18,739 nucleotides of DNA, taken from SURF-58 sp041305085 (GTDB taxonomy: Archaea; Nanobdellota; Nanobdellia; Woesearchaeales; UBA9642). The position numbers were made by a program, and so were the translations under genes. The notes under the pieces are model-generated. The model was not told where the DNA came from and did not search any database. It worked only from the letters and a program-made list of their open reading frames with translations. The DNA lies in NCBI GenBank assembly GCA_041305085.1, contig JBFYMA010000029.1:1-18739 (forward strand), read 5' to 3'. The first letter of the stretch is position 1. Each line of letters begins with the position of its first letter. This document shows, one piece after another, positions 18,721 to 18,739 of the stretch.

Positions 18721-18739
18721 TCACTCATTCATTACTAGG

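Overview
The window reads as a chromosomal segment of a small-genome archaeon, most probably of the DPANN group (Woesearchaeota/Pacearchaeota-like). The evidence is an archaeal class I CCA-adding enzyme, an archaeal-type TrpRS, a TrmB regulator, two intron-containing tRNA genes that do not encode CCA, TATA boxes a fixed 20-24 nt ahead of leaderless start codons, and many short AT-rich genes with K/S/N-rich or membrane-rich products. The lineage is inferred, since no rRNA or marker alignment is available here.

Layout. 1-266: 5' part of a small multidrug export-type membrane protein. 333-853: RelE-type toxin and its antitoxin with a palindromic operator. 888-2153: CCA-adding enzyme. 2297-3690: Lys/Ser-rich tail-anchored protein, then convergent MarC. 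3690-4952: a compact PLP-fold enzyme (operon with MarC) and a hypothetical gene, divergently transcribed from one perfectly palindromic TATA box. 5024-5129: tRNA-Thr(GGU) with an intron. 5132-5584: GyrI-like ligand-binding protein. 5713-7722: two paralogous gene pairs, each a CBS-pair gene followed by a gene with a shared helical domain, facing each other and ending on the same CTAG. 7750-8862: TrpRS. 8863-9143: a gene-free stretch holding five GC-rich hairpins inside an 11-bp outer stem. 9144-9995: BRO/DinD-like protein. 10086-12586: ABC-2 exporter (permease and ATPase) and a TrmB-type regulator with its own operator.

12686-15572 is an A-rich accessory block: a beta-rich unknown, a stand-alone receiver-domain protein translationally coupled to it, a T8 terminator, and a 521-aa unknown with a long helical N-terminus and a C-terminal domain that weakly resembles ADP-ribosyltransferases. 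15628-18425: MnmC-like methyltransferase, membrane protein, pilin-like protein, multi-pass membrane protein and a small CxxC protein. 18435-18572: tRNA-Leu(UAA) with two introns, one in the anticodon loop and a 17-nt one in the T-loop with a complete bulge-helix-bulge fold.

Together: several genes serve tRNA biology (CCA addition, Trp charging, probable wobble-uridine methylation, two spliced tRNAs). Others are membrane and surface functions. The candidates for undescribed biology are the mirrored CBS cassettes, the five-hairpin element, the receiver/ART-like block and the double-intron tRNA-Leu.
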